Both the position numbers and the translations under genes were made by a program. 64,000 bases of DNA from contig NZ_JHVL01000005.1 of the NCBI RefSeq assembly GCF_000620125.1, forward strand, positions 52,750 through 116,749, given 5' to 3'. Numbering within the stretch: the stretch's first letter is position 1; the number at the start of each line of letters is the position of its first letter. Under the pieces are notes generated by a model. That model was not told the DNA's origin and ran no database searches. It was given only the letters and a program-made list of their open reading frames with translations. The stretch is from Clostridiisalibacter paucivorans DSM 22131. GTDB lineage: Bacteria > Bacillota > Clostridia > Tissierellales > Clostridiisalibacteraceae. Shown here in pieces: positions 55,072 to 64,000 of this stretch.

Positions 55072-56466
55072 TCACTCTTCTTTGCAGCAAATCTCTATAT
55101 TTTCTATTTCTAAACTCTTTTTCAATAATTCAACTGCGGCCTTTGGTTGCTCTACAGACAATACCCCTAAAGATGCCATTATATAATGGTTATCTACTAA
55201 TATTTTAGCATATTCACCAGGAAAAAGTTCATTACCCTTGTTGTTCTTTGATATAGACTCCATTATACTAACCCTATTAGGTAATCTTGTAAGGGCTCCA
55301 CCTGTTCCTATTATATACCTTATCTTTGTTAAGTCTTTGCCCTCAGCTACCGTTTTCTTTCCTCCTGGACCATATAAATCTCTAAAATGTCCTGCATGTC
55401 TTCTTATAGAGGTAATTACTGCTTCCTTAGTCAATTCTTCAACAAATCTTTTTTGATCATCACTTTTTGGAATAGGTTTATGATTATCTATAAGACCTTC
55501 AACTTCACCCTCTGTAATATTCATCCTTTTTGCCAAATCTTTTTTACCTATTCTTTCAACTATATTTTCCATGTTTACATATACACCCAAATCACCTTCA
55601 ACCGTTCTCTTAGCGACAGGTTCAGGGCTTATAAGTATTCTATTAACTTCATCGCTACCCTCTGTAACAGAATGGACATCGGTAGTAGCTCCTCCAACAT
55701 CTAAAGTAACTAAATCTCCTATTTCATCCTTTAAAACCTTAGATGCCTGCATAACTGCGCCAGGGGTAGGCATAATAGAACCACTGACCATATCCCTAAC
55801 TCTGGTCATCCCAGGAGCATGAACTATATGTTCTTCAAATACATCTTGTATTACCTTCCTAGTAGGTTCTATATTTAATTGGTCTATCTTTGGATATACA
55901 TTGTCTACTATATAAAGTTCGGTCTGCTTTTCTTTAAAAATCTCCCTTATTTCCTCTTGGTTTTCAACATTTCCAGCATAAATCACTGGTATGTCTAAAT
56001 TCAAATCAGCAATTATTTCTGCATTATATAATGCAGTATCTCGTTCTCCAAAATCTACTCCACCTGCAATCAAAATTATATTTGGATTAATCTCTTTAAG
56101 TTTTTTTACATCAGTTCTCCTCATCTTTCCAGCAGTTATCTGATGTAAGTTTGCACCAGCTCCCAATGCTGCCTCTTTAGCTGCCCTAACAGTCATATCA
56201 TAAACAAGTCCATGCACTGTCATTCTTAATCCTCCAGCAGCACTACTGGTAGCTAATAACTTTCCATATTCTAAATCATCTATATTAAGGCTTTTTTTCA
56301 TATCATCTATTGCACCTTTAAGACCAATATTTACATCTCCTTGATCTACAGATGTAGGTGCTTGACCTTGACCAATAAACTCAGGTGAAGAGCTATCAAT
56401 GCCATTAAAGGCATTGACAACTGTTGTAGTACTACCTATTTCAGCAACTAATATATCAATCTTCAT
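55072..56466 (-). CDS. GlmL/MutL-type reactivating protein of the ornithine aminomutase cluster
   Basis: 464 residues, ASKHA (actin-like ATPase) fold: VAEIGSTTTVVNAFNGID, ILIAGGVDFGERDTALYNAE, VTLDVGGATTDVHSVTEGSD and IGTGGALTRLPNRV. Such proteins are chaperone-like reactivases for adenosylcobalamin enzymes that have lost activity. In ornithine clusters a homologue lies beside oraSE. The start overlaps oraE's end by 11 bp, so production is coupled to the mutase. Confidence 0.85.
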   Translation of the reverse strand: MKIDILVAEIGSTTTVVNAFNGIDSSSPEFIGQGQAPTSVDQGDVNIGLKGAIDDMKKSLNIDDLEYGKLLATSSAAGGLRMTVHGLVYDMTVRAAKEAALGAGANLHQITAGKMRRTDVKKLKEINPNIILIAGGVDFGERDTALYNAEIIADLNLDIPVIYAGNVENQEEIREIFKEKQTELYIVDNVYPKIDQLNIEPTRKVIQDVFEEHIVHAPGMTRVRDMVSGSIMPTPGAVMQASKVLKDEIGDLVTLDVGGATTDVHSVTEGSDEVNRILISPEPVAKRTVEGDLGVYVNMENIVERIGKKDLAKRMNITEGEVEGLIDNHKPIPKSDDQKRFVEELTKEAVITSIRRHAGHFRDLYGPGGKKTVAEGKDLTKIRYIIGTGGALTRLPNRVSIMESISKNNKGNELFPGEYAKILVDNHYIMASLGVLSVEQPKAAVELLKKSLEIENIEICCKEE

Positions 56467-58669
56467 TTTGAAGCTTCCTTCTTCCCTTAACTAATGCTGT
56501 AGCTACATGAACACCTTTAGATCCCCTTCCAAATCCTGCATCCATACCATTCTTAACAGCTAGTTCAGGAGTTACCTGTGTTCCTCCTGCAAGTATCATA
56601 ATCTTATCTCTTATGCCTTTCTCTATACAAAGTTCATGAATTTTCTTCATATTTTTGTAATGAATATCGTCATGACTTATGATAGTAGAAGCCATAATAG
56701 CATCAGCATTGGTTTCTATAGCTGCATCTACAAGTTTTTCAACAGGCACAGATGTACCTAGGTATTCACAATCTATTCCATATTTTTCAATTCCACCATG
56801 CTTTATGTCTATTATTTCTCTTAATCCTACAGAGTGCTCATCTTCTCCCACTGTACCAGCAACTACTTTCATAGGATTGTTCTTTATTTCTTCTCTTATT
56901 TCATCATCAGTCATAATTTCTGGTTTTGGTGGTATTACAAGATCATCTATATTTATAGAGAAAGGTACTTTACCCTTCATTTCTATCCTTGTACCTTCAG
57001 CATTTTGCATTATTTCCTTATGAATAACTTCTACTTCTTCAAGCCCCATCTTCTTACCAAATTCTAATGCAGCAAACTCAGCAGTCCTTTCATCTGTAGG
57101 AAGCATAATTGTAAGAAGTACAGTTCCATCTGCATGCCATTCCATCTCAGGTTTAATTTTATTGCTTTCTCTATACTCTTTAGTTTCTTCTAATCTCTTA
57201 TAAACATTGTCTTCTTCATCTAACTCATCTATGAATATAATCTTTTCTGGTTTTTCAAATGTACAACCATCAATCAATTTAGATGGATCATCTACTGCAT
57301 TTTTATCATATTGTTCCACATTATTATATCCAAAGAATGCAGTTACTGGAGCCATATAGTCTTCATCTCTTTCATATACAGTTCCTACTCCAATACCACC
57401 TTCAATTTTTCTTGCTATACCATCACCGTTTCTTTCTGGATATTCTCCTGAATCTACGAAGAAACCTTCTTCTACAGCTTGGAAATATCCACCAACTTCT
57501 AATATTTCTTCCATAAACAATATTGCTCTTTCTTTCAATTCTCTTACTTTATCAGCAAGATACCCTTTATCTCTCTTAATCTCTACCATTTCAGTTAGAC
57601 CATCCATACCTACAAGGGCTTGTTTCGCAGTATCTGTACCTTCTATATTGTATATATGCCAAGGTACATTCCTTCCTTCATCAGGAGTAATAGTTGATTG
57701 TATTTCCGCTCTAGTCAATTTAGAAATCAAAAGATTAAGAGTATGAGTTACAGTAGCTTCCCTAGTAGATGAACCCATATACTTAGTATTCTGTTGTGCT
57801 CTCATTTTGTAATCTCTAAACAACTCTCTCAGAGCAACAGCATATGGTAAATCCAGTTTCATACATGGAGCTGGAGGTGCTGTTGGTGGCACTGTAGAAA
57901 GACAAATATTTTCTTTCTCAATTCCACATTTAACTGAAAATATAGAATTTATTGCATGTTGTACCATCAATTCAGGCATTACCTTCCATGCCTGCATAGC
58001 TGTAGCATTGGCATTATGTGCACCATCTATTTGAGCCATATTGGCCCATGCCATTACTCTCTTAGCATTTGCTGCATCCACAAAGGATCTTATCATATTG
58101 ATATTTCTATAAAGCACATTATATTGTGGATCCTGATGGGCACCATTAACTCCCTCTTCTGCAAACATTACTGCAACTTCAGGTCCAGCAACACCACTAA
58201 CATATGAATGATAATTTATTGGACGACCTACTTCTTCTTCTATTAAATCCAACGCTTTCCTTTGAGCCCTAACTTGTTTTCTAGTTACAGGAATACCACC
58301 TATTCCTTGAGGAGTACCTTCAATAAGTCCATCCATATGACTTTGTCCTGCAGTTCTTATAACCATCAAATGGTCTGCCCCGTGCCATGCTGCCATTCTC
58401 ATCCTTCTAATATCATCTTCAAACCTACCTGAAGCAATCTCAGTAGTTATAACATTAGTAGGTTGAGGATCTATATCTTTAAAATAATGGGCTGAAGGCA
58501 AAGGTTGACTTTGCTTTAATCCTTCACTACAATCAGAATATTCAAACTGTCCAATCTTAGTTTTACCTAAAGGTTTTCTCCAATGCCATCCTCTTCTCTT
58601 TGGAGTATAGTTCTCTATATCTTTCAATATTTCTTCTATATTGAGCTTATCATTTGGCTTCAATTCCAT
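56456..58669 (-). CDS. oraE: D-ornithine 4,5-aminomutase, large subunit
   Basis: 737 residues. A PLP-binding TIM-barrel part (about 80-480, with YVSGVAGPEVAVMFAEEGVN and AWANMAQIDGAHNANATAMQ) and a C-terminal cobalamin-binding domain. The latter contains EDEHSVGLREI (the D-x-H-x-x-G motif) and AIMASTIISHDDIHYKN. It moves the amino group of D-ornithine from C5 to C4 to give 2,4-diaminopentanoate, using adenosylcobalamin and PLP. The gene overlaps oraS by one base. Confidence 0.96.
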   Translation of the reverse strand: MELKPNDKLNIEEILKDIENYTPKRRGWHWRKPLGKTKIGQFEYSDCSEGLKQSQPLPSAHYFKDIDPQPTNVITTEIASGRFEDDIRRMRMAAWHGADHLMVIRTAGQSHMDGLIEGTPQGIGGIPVTRKQVRAQRKALDLIEEEVGRPINYHSYVSGVAGPEVAVMFAEEGVNGAHQDPQYNVLYRNINMIRSFVDAANAKRVMAWANMAQIDGAHNANATAMQAWKVMPELMVQHAINSIFSVKCGIEKENICLSTVPPTAPPAPCMKLDLPYAVALRELFRDYKMRAQQNTKYMGSSTREATVTHTLNLLISKLTRAEIQSTITPDEGRNVPWHIYNIEGTDTAKQALVGMDGLTEMVEIKRDKGYLADKVRELKERAILFMEEILEVGGYFQAVEEGFFVDSGEYPERNGDGIARKIEGGIGVGTVYERDEDYMAPVTAFFGYNNVEQYDKNAVDDPSKLIDGCTFEKPEKIIFIDELDEEDNVYKRLEETKEYRESNKIKPEMEWHADGTVLLTIMLPTDERTAEFAALEFGKKMGLEEVEVIHKEIMQNAEGTRIEMKGKVPFSINIDDLVIPPKPEIMTDDEIREEIKNNPMKVVAGTVGEDEHSVGLREIIDIKHGGIEKYGIDCEYLGTSVPVEKLVDAAIETNADAIMASTIISHDDIHYKNMKKIHELCIEKGIRDKIMILAGGTQVTPELAVKNGMDAGFGRGSKGVHVATALVKGRRKLQNED

Positions 58670-59100
58670 TATTTTTCACCTCCCTTGAAAACCTCTACTA
58701 CATAATCCCAAAGTTGGTCATCACCATCAACTAATTTAAGACCCGCTTCTCTTATATCCATATTTTTATCTTTCGCAACTCTATATACCACATGTCCTGC
58801 ACCTTTTCCCATAAGACCTCTATCTATTACACCGTTTACTATAGCCTTTGCTTCTATACTTGAAAAACCCATCCTCAAAAGAACTGATCTTTCAATAGAA
58901 GGTGATGTATTCTTCTTAGCAAGATCCACCATAGGATCTACAATCTTCCCTGCCAATTCCCAAAACCGTGCTTCTAACTGTTCTTCTGTCATATCTGCTA
59001 AATGCTTTCTTCTGGCTTCAAAATCATCTTTTCTTATTTCACTCACAGCTTTCCCCTCTTTCTTTATAGATTTTATAACTGTTAAGCCCAATACTCCCAC
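58669..59100 (-). CDS. oraS: D-ornithine 4,5-aminomutase, small subunit
   Basis: 143 residues in the open frame; the family length is about 120. DDFEARRKHLADMTEEQLEA, RFWELAGKIVDPMVDLAKKN, SIERSVLLRMGFSSIEAKAI match OraS. The first residues (to about 20, MGVLGLTVIKSIKKEGKAVS) look like extra leader; a start at a later codon with GAAAGAGGGGAAAG upstream is more likely (GTG for VSEIRKDDFE, about 59043). It forms a complex with OraE. Confidence 0.93.
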   Translation of the reverse strand: MGVLGLTVIKSIKKEGKAVSEIRKDDFEARRKHLADMTEEQLEARFWELAGKIVDPMVDLAKKNTSPSIERSVLLRMGFSSIEAKAIVNGVIDRGLMGKGAGHVVYRVAKDKNMDIREAGLKLVDGDDQLWDYVVEVFKGGEK

Positions 59101-59132
59101 TTAAAAAAGCAGGAGTTAAAGGCTATCAATAT

Positions 59133-60563
59133 TTAATATTTTACACCTAATTCATCTAAAATAGATTTTACAAACTCTTCGTCTTTTCTTGTCTCTTCTG
59201 CAAGGAATTTTATGTCTTTTTCAGTTATATCAACATCTGAATTATTTGCAATAGCATTTTTAATAAATGATCTCTTAAGTTTATCTAGCTTTATCTCGTT
59301 TACTTTAATATAGCTTGGATCTTTGGGAAGAACTATATTTTCACCAGGTACTTGATCCTTTGGATCTCCTACAACTACTTTTATGCCATTATCCTTAGCA
59401 AAGGACAATTGTGGTTGTATATGCTTTCCAGCTCCAGTATATTCAGTCTCTTGAACAACTATAATCTTATCTTTATCCAACTCTTGTGCCAACGAGAATG
59501 CAGCTGCAAGGGATGTATTCCCTGCTGGTCCCCTTTCTAGACCTTCTACCTGTGCTAATGCTTCAGTTATATAGAATACTTCCCCTTGAGTTACAGTTAC
59601 ATATCTATCCATGTATCTAAGGGGTCTAGCCGCTGATCTAGGTACATCAGACCTATCTGGCCATGTAGCAAATGGGATTCCAAACCCAGTATGTCCTGTA
59701 GTAAAAGATTTTTTATTAAATTGCTTATCACTAGCCATGTGTAATCCAGACAAATCAACACTGGCTCCTATAACCTGAGTATCAGTAGCACCAGCTTTTA
59801 TAAGACCTCTAGCAGTTCCAGTAAGATTTCCTCCTCCTGCATTAGTAGCTACTACTACATCTGGAAATTTACCTTCTTTTTCTTTGAATTGTTCAGCTAT
59901 CTCATATCCTAATGTCTCAACACCAGCTATTCCAAATGGTGTATAAAGAGAGGCATTGAAATATCCTGTTTCTTCCAATAACACTAAGAAAGTATAGAAT
60001 AGTTCAGGTCCTACAGTTAATTGAACTACTTCTGCACCATATGCTTCACATTTTCTAGCCTTCTCTACTATCTCAGGTTGCCCCTTATGTTCTGAATCAT
60101 AGCACTCTTGAACTATTATACATTTAAGCCCAAGCATAGCAGCCTGACTTGCAACTGCTGCACCATAATTTCCACTTGTAGCAGCTATTACACCTTTATA
60201 TCCCATTTTTTTTGCATGATATACTGATGCCGCTGCCCTTCTAGCCTTATAACTGCCTGATGGATTTGCCGCTTCATCCTTGACAAAAATTCTTGCTCCT
60301 TTTCCTTCTGGTGCAAACTTTCTTGCCAAAGCAGTAAGATTTCTCAATTCGTATACAGGAGTGTTTCCTATACCTGTTCTTCCTTCTATCTCTTTTATTT
60401 CATCTATAGTATATCCTACTTTTTTCATCATTCCTTCATAGTCAAATGCTATGCCTTTACTTTCAAATGTTCCATAGTCTATTCCAACAGCCTTTTTCAT
60501 AATTTCATTCTTTCTATCATTAACAGCCTTGTAACTCATATCTTTATTCATTTGACTCACCAC
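59133..60563 (-). CDS. ortB: 2-amino-4-oxopentanoate thiolase, beta subunit
   Basis: 476 residues. Fold-type II PLP enzyme related to threonine synthase: PLP Lys in NPSGSYKARRAAASVY, glycine loop VVATNAGGGNLTGTARGLIK and GLERGPAGNTSLAAAFSLAQ. With OrtA it splits 2-amino-4-oxopentanoate with CoA to alanine and acetyl-CoA. Its start overlaps the ortA stop by about 20 bp (the true start may be the internal MNKDMSYKAV). Confidence 0.95.
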   Translation of the reverse strand: MVSQMNKDMSYKAVNDRKNEIMKKAVGIDYGTFESKGIAFDYEGMMKKVGYTIDEIKEIEGRTGIGNTPVYELRNLTALARKFAPEGKGARIFVKDEAANPSGSYKARRAAASVYHAKKMGYKGVIAATSGNYGAAVASQAAMLGLKCIIVQECYDSEHKGQPEIVEKARKCEAYGAEVVQLTVGPELFYTFLVLLEETGYFNASLYTPFGIAGVETLGYEIAEQFKEKEGKFPDVVVATNAGGGNLTGTARGLIKAGATDTQVIGASVDLSGLHMASDKQFNKKSFTTGHTGFGIPFATWPDRSDVPRSAARPLRYMDRYVTVTQGEVFYITEALAQVEGLERGPAGNTSLAAAFSLAQELDKDKIIVVQETEYTGAGKHIQPQLSFAKDNGIKVVVGDPKDQVPGENIVLPKDPSYIKVNEIKLDKLKRSFIKNAIANNSDVDITEKDIKFLAEETRKDEEFVKSILDELGVKY

Positions 60564-60867
60564 CTTCTAATATGGATCTCAGTTGCCTTCCTATATAAGA
60601 AAGCTCAGGTACATATTCGCCATAATTATGTTTATATTGGGGATTGATTTCTACCATTTTTCCCTTTATCTTTCTTCCTATATAAGTTTCTACTTCTACT
60701 TCGTCTCCTATTTTAGCTTCATCATTTAATAAAAATCCTTTATCCCACATCTCAAGGGATACCTTTTTAGTATCATCAGGTACTTGAGGAGCCCTTTCTT
60801 CTGATGTCAATACAATATTATATATTCTTACCCAATCTCCTTTTTTAGCTATATCCATAATATACAC
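60544..60867 (-). CDS. ortA: 2-amino-4-oxopentanoate thiolase, alpha subunit
   Basis: 107 residues. AKKGDWVRIYNIVLTSEERA, PQVPDDTKKVSLEMWDKGFL and a Tyr/Lys-rich C-terminal half (YKHNYGEYVPELSYIGRQLR) match OrtA. It is the small partner of OrtB. It starts 4 bp after the ord stop with a GAGGTGTG site (plus cacacctc near 60866-60873). Confidence 0.93.
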   Translation of the reverse strand: MYIMDIAKKGDWVRIYNIVLTSEERAPQVPDDTKKVSLEMWDKGFLLNDEAKIGDEVEVETYIGRKIKGKMVEINPQYKHNYGEYVPELSYIGRQLRSILEGGESNE

Positions 60868-60871
60868 ACCT

Positions 60872-61921
60872 CTACTTTCTAATTAATTCTCTCATATCTC
60901 CCATAATTGCCCTAGGTACAGGTAAATCAAGCATAGTCTTTAGTCCTGCATCTGCATTTATAATATGTGGAATCATATTAACACACATAGCTATAGTTCC
61001 TATCCCTCCAGGAACTTCTGGTTTTATTGCCATATCAATATCAGGAGTTCCCTTTATTCTTATATAATCTCCTGTTTCAACACCTTCTAATTGAGGCTCA
61101 ACTTGTTGTGGATGAATCATTTCTATCTTTCTTTCTCCATCTACCATACCATGTCCTAACATCTTTACACCTGCTACATTTCCTGGTTGTACTTCTGCAT
61201 ATGGTGCCTTTCTATATACATTAGAAACAATAGGGTCTTTAGATTGAGATATTTGTCCATCTAATTTCCATCCTATTGCATCAGCAATCATTCTAATTGA
61301 CTCATGAAATCCAACATGTCCTGCTATAGTATTATCTTTTACCCCTTGCTCAAATTCTTCTTTAGTTACACCAACACCTTGTTCTTCCATAACTGCACGA
61401 CCAAATGGTGATAAGCTGTTAACTCTTTCAGCTTCTATATGACTAACTTCTTCACAAGCACCTGTAAGAACTACAACTAGTAAATCCATTATAAGTCCTG
61501 GATTAATACCAGTTCCCAATACAGAAACACCGTTTTCCTTAGCTATTTTGTCCATCTTCTTAGCTAATTCTGGTGATTGAGCTTGAGGATAAGCCATCTC
61601 TTCTGCAGTAGATACTACATTTATACCATTCTCTAATACAAACTTTATTTTATCAAATGCATTTTTAGTAAATGAATCAGTAGCTAATAAAACTACATCT
61701 GCAGACTTTTCCTTTATTACTTCTTCTGGATCACCTTTAATTATAACTTCAGGTCTATCTCCCTTTTCTACACCCAATACTTCAAACATACTTTTATCTT
61801 TTCTTGCTTCAGCTTTATCGCATACTCCTACTATATCTACACCTTTTTTCTTTAATAGCATTTTTGCCATTCCACTTCCCATGGCTCCAAATCCCCAAAT
61901 AATCACTTTTACATTTTCCAA
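60872..61921 (-). CDS. ord: 2,4-diaminopentanoate dehydrogenase
   Basis: 349 residues. N-terminal nucleotide-binding fold with VIIWGFGAMGSGMAKMLLKK, then a DapB-like C-terminal domain with GTGINPGLIMDLL and NSLSPFGRAVMEEQGVGVTK. It oxidises 2,4-diaminopentanoate with release of ammonia to 2-amino-4-oxopentanoate, using NAD(P). It is the first gene of the operon and directly follows the sigma-54 promoter. Start ATG at 61921 or the neighbouring TTG context with AGGAGGTGTAG upstream (plus cacctcctaat at 61929-61939). Confidence 0.95.
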   Translation of the reverse strand: MENVKVIIWGFGAMGSGMAKMLLKKKGVDIVGVCDKAEARKDKSMFEVLGVEKGDRPEVIIKGDPEEVIKEKSADVVLLATDSFTKNAFDKIKFVLENGINVVSTAEEMAYPQAQSPELAKKMDKIAKENGVSVLGTGINPGLIMDLLVVVLTGACEEVSHIEAERVNSLSPFGRAVMEEQGVGVTKEEFEQGVKDNTIAGHVGFHESIRMIADAIGWKLDGQISQSKDPIVSNVYRKAPYAEVQPGNVAGVKMLGHGMVDGERKIEMIHPQQVEPQLEGVETGDYIRIKGTPDIDMAIKPEVPGGIGTIAMCVNMIPHIINADAGLKTMLDLPVPRAIMGDMRELIRK

Positions 61922-61968
61922 TTTGCTACACCTCCTAATAATTTAACAAAACATTTCACTTTAAATAT

Positions 61969-61988
61969 AATGCAATATTCTTGCCAAA
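61969..61988 (-). promoter_or_regulatory. sigma-54 (-24/-12) promoter of the ornithine operon
   Basis: Minus strand TTGGCAAGAATATTGCAT (plus 61969-61986 region) matches TGGCAyr-N4-TTGCw with correct spacing. It lies 48 bp upstream of the ord start. The upstream gene encodes a sigma-54 activator. Confidence 0.92.
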
Positions 61989-62085
61989 CAAAGCTTTTTT
62001 ATCATATTTCACCATCTTTCCCATGATTTCAATGTTTTTAGAAGATTTAAATAAATATAAAAATTGTCTAAATAGTCTTAAAAAC

Positions 62086-62115
62086 CTTCTTATGCAAATC
62101 TATTTGCATAAGAAG
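62086..62115 (-). promoter_or_regulatory. perfect 14-bp inverted repeat: regulator terminator and/or activator-binding site
   Basis: CTTCTTATGCAAAT (62086-62099) and ATTTGCATAAGAAG (62102-62115) pair perfectly around CT. On the minus strand it is followed by GTTTTTAAG, so it can end the regulator transcript, whose stop is 17 bp away. Its position about 100 bp before the -24/-12 promoter also suits an upstream activator site. Both roles are possible. Confidence 0.75.
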
Positions 62116-62131
62116 TGCAAAAATATTGGCT

Positions 62132-63556
62132 CTAGATAAATATTTCATATTTTTTCAGTTTATGTTGAAGGGTTTGTCTTTTTATTTTCATTGACCTGGC
62201 TGCCTTGGATATATTGTAGTCATTTTCCTCTAATCTTTTTAATATTATCTCTTTCTCTACTTGAGAAATAATATTAGGTAATGGCTCTTCAACATCTATT
62301 TCTTTAAAAGATTGTAAGATATTACCCTTTTTCTTCATTAGTTTATTTATGTATGGTGGTAAATGATTTTCTTTTATAACATGTTCATCATTTCTTATTA
62401 AATTCATTGCTCCTTCTATAACATTTTGTAATTCTCTAACATTACCAGGCCAACTGTACTGTTCAAATATTTTAAAAACATTTTCTGATATAATCCATAC
62501 ATCTTTGTCTAACAGTTTATTAAACTTTTTAATAAAGTATTCACTTAGTAATCTTATGTCTTTTATTCTATCCTTTAACAAAGGAACTTCTATAAATACA
62601 ACATTCAATCTGTAGAATAAGTCTCTTCTTATTTTACCTTGATCTATGGCTTGTTCTGGGGATTCATTAGTTGTAGCTATTATTCTAACATCTACAGGTA
62701 TATCTTTAAGACCTCCAACTCTTCTTATATATCCTTCCTGTATTACTCTAAGTAGTTTTGCCTGTAAATTTAATCCCATAGAATTTATTTCATCTAATAA
62801 TAGTGTGCCTCCATGGGCTTGCTCAAAAAGTCCAGCTCTATCAACTGCACCAGTAAAGCTACCCTTTACTGTTCCAAATAGTATACTTTCTAATAAACTC
62901 TCTGGTAATGCTGCACAGTTTTGGGCAACAAAATGTTCATTACTTCTTATTCCTGAATAATGTATGCTTTGAGCAAAAAGTTCTTTTCCTGTTCCCGTCT
63001 CTCCATATATAAAGACATTTGAAGATGTCTCCGATGCCTTTCTTCCTATATCTATGGCCCTTTTAAATAATTCACTATTTCCTATTATATCTTCAAAGGT
63101 ATAATATTTTTTTTCTTTTTCTGCTTTATTATTACCTCTATTGTTAATATTTATTAACTCTTGCTTTAAATCCACTAATCTTTCAGATAATTCCTTTATT
63201 TCAGTTATATTCTGAGCTATTTCAAATGCCCCTACCTTTTTTCCTCCTTCAAATAATGGCATAGTAGTGTTCATAGTAACTATCTTTTCTCCATTATAAT
63301 TTAAATAAGACTGAACTTTATTTATTATTGGTCTTCCTGTTTTCATCACTGTATATAATGTACTTGTACTTTCATCCAAGCTAGGAAATATATCAAATAT
63401 ATGTTTATTAATCACATCATGAATTTCTAATCCTTCAAGCTTTGCCATAGCATTATTATAAAGAATAGTTTCACCCTTTATGTCTATAACATGTATACCC
63501 TCATCAAGTTGATTTATTATATCTCCTAATATATTATTATTTAATATAAATTTCAT
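62132..63556 (-). CDS. sigma-54-dependent transcriptional activator (PAS-AAA+-Fis, RocR type)
   Basis: 474 residues. PAS domain (about 8-120, VIDIKGETILYNNAMAKLEG), AAA+ domain (about 160-385) with Walker A GETGTGKELFAQSIHYSG, the sigma-54 contact loop as GSFTGAVDRAGLFEQAHGGT (GSFTGA instead of the usual GAFTGA) and LLLDEINSMGL. The C-terminal Fis-type helix-turn-helix is ISKAARSMKIKRQTLQHKLK. No phosphorylation domain, so the PAS probably senses a metabolite. Encoded just upstream of the ornithine operon in the same direction; it most likely activates that operon from the sigma-54 promoter. Confidence 0.93.
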   Translation of the reverse strand: MKFILNNNILGDIINQLDEGIHVIDIKGETILYNNAMAKLEGLEIHDVINKHIFDIFPSLDESTSTLYTVMKTGRPIINKVQSYLNYNGEKIVTMNTTMPLFEGGKKVGAFEIAQNITEIKELSERLVDLKQELININNRGNNKAEKEKKYYTFEDIIGNSELFKRAIDIGRKASETSSNVFIYGETGTGKELFAQSIHYSGIRSNEHFVAQNCAALPESLLESILFGTVKGSFTGAVDRAGLFEQAHGGTLLLDEINSMGLNLQAKLLRVIQEGYIRRVGGLKDIPVDVRIIATTNESPEQAIDQGKIRRDLFYRLNVVFIEVPLLKDRIKDIRLLSEYFIKKFNKLLDKDVWIISENVFKIFEQYSWPGNVRELQNVIEGAMNLIRNDEHVIKENHLPPYINKLMKKKGNILQSFKEIDVEEPLPNIISQVEKEIILKRLEENDYNISKAARSMKIKRQTLQHKLKKYEIFI

Positions 63557-63796
63557 GGTATCATCCTTCTACTAGGTTTTTATATTTAACAATCCTTCTC
63601 AAAACTAATTAATAACTATTATAGTGTATGCCCTTTCTTTTTTCAAACAAACAAAAAAAGAAAGACCAACTATTAAAAGTCAAGTCATTAAATAAAATAA
63701 TTTTTAGAATTTTAATATTTAAAAAGAGCACAACAAATAAGACTTGTAAATTACAAGAGTTTAAAAGATAGTATTTAAAAATAAGATAAGTTAGAT

Positions 63797-64000
63797 TTAT
63801 TCATTTAGCCTTACTTCATAAGGAGCCTGATTTTTAAGCACAGCGTAAATAATATTGCACATTTTTCTTGAAACAGCACCAATGCAAGTAAGGTGGTGTT
63901 TACCTTCACCACGTTTCTTAAGATAATAAGCATTTAGTACAGGGTCATTAAAAGAAGCTACTAAAGCAGCTTGAAACAAGGCTTTCCTTAAATAAGGAGA
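63797..64000 (-). mobile_element. IS110-family transposase, C-terminal part (partial, runs off window)
   Basis: At least 68 codons are open to the window edge, reading SPYLRKALFQAALVASFNDP, then a KRGEGKHHLTCIGAVSRKMC segment and NIIYAVLKNQAPYEV at the end. The Ser-Pro-Tyr-Leu-Arg motif and the Ala/Arg-rich helix are those of the IS110/IS116 Transposase_20 domain. Only the end of the gene is here; whether the element is complete cannot be told. The 240 bp between it and the regulator hold no gene or clear repeat. Confidence 0.85.

Overview
The window is AT-rich, low-GC Gram-positive DNA with strong AGGAGG-type ribosome sites. It holds sporulation genes (pro-sigK), an alaS T-box, the yrrL-yrrM-yrrO-udk-type block, RNase J, ireB, an Rrf2/IscS/IscU/MnmA operon and a complete oxidative ornithine pathway. 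This points to an anaerobic, spore-forming, amino-acid-fermenting member of Clostridia/Tissierellia. The exact genus cannot be fixed from the sequence. No tRNA, rRNA or CRISPR array was seen.

Left part (1-15.6 kb): a MacAB-like ABC exporter operon (permease cut by the window edge) and a GAF-GGDEF protein. Then comes the most striking feature, a pro-sigma-K gene split in two. The 3' part lies at 5223-5595 and the 5' part at 15267-15608, both on the minus strand. A 10-bp direct repeat (CATAGATAAT on the coding strand) lies exactly at both break points. Removing the 9,681 bp between the repeats would join the parts into an uninterrupted 234-residue pro-sigma-K with a normal sequence across the junction. 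The region is therefore a skin-type (sigK intervening) element. Unusually it has no recombinase gene and no phage genes. It carries a degenerate HD-GYP protein, two chemoreceptors (one frameshifted at an AG repeat), a MATE transporter, a phospholipase-D-family protein and two small unknown genes.

Upstream of pro-sigK lies an agr-type quorum-sensing locus in the order agrD-agrC-agrB plus a 77-residue unknown protein. Next (18-36.5 kb) are housekeeping genes, nearly all on the minus strand: a class B PBP, udk, a U32 peptidase, an O-methyltransferase, mltG, a YlbF-family gene, a two-gene LysO exporter, RNase J, fur, sfsA, a DUF1292 gene, ruvX, an aldo/keto reductase-ferredoxin fusion, a large membrane protein, ireB, alaS with its T-box leader, and an AI-2E-family transporter. 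From 36.5 to 40.8 kb there is a PRC-barrel protein and the iscR-iscS-iscU-mnmA iron-sulfur/tRNA-thiolation group.

From 40.8 to 48 kb is a probable cell- or spore-surface cluster: an unknown protein, a BNR-like coiled-coil protein, a DUF3343 protein, two related glycosyltransferases (one a three-domain protein with a CgeB-like centre) and a LysM/M14 peptidase. It is followed by a sensor kinase, a canonical HD-GYP protein, rarA and a threonine aldolase. From 53.7 to 63.6 kb is the ornithine degradation operon (ord-ortA-ortB-oraS-oraE-glmL-like-orr). It has a near-perfect sigma-54 promoter and an adjacent PAS-AAA+-Fis enhancer-binding regulator. The window ends in an IS110-type transposase. A family of about 65-160 bp palindromic intergenic repeats occurs at least five times, clustering around the ornithine operon's distal end; one copy carries 13 tandem 7-bp units.
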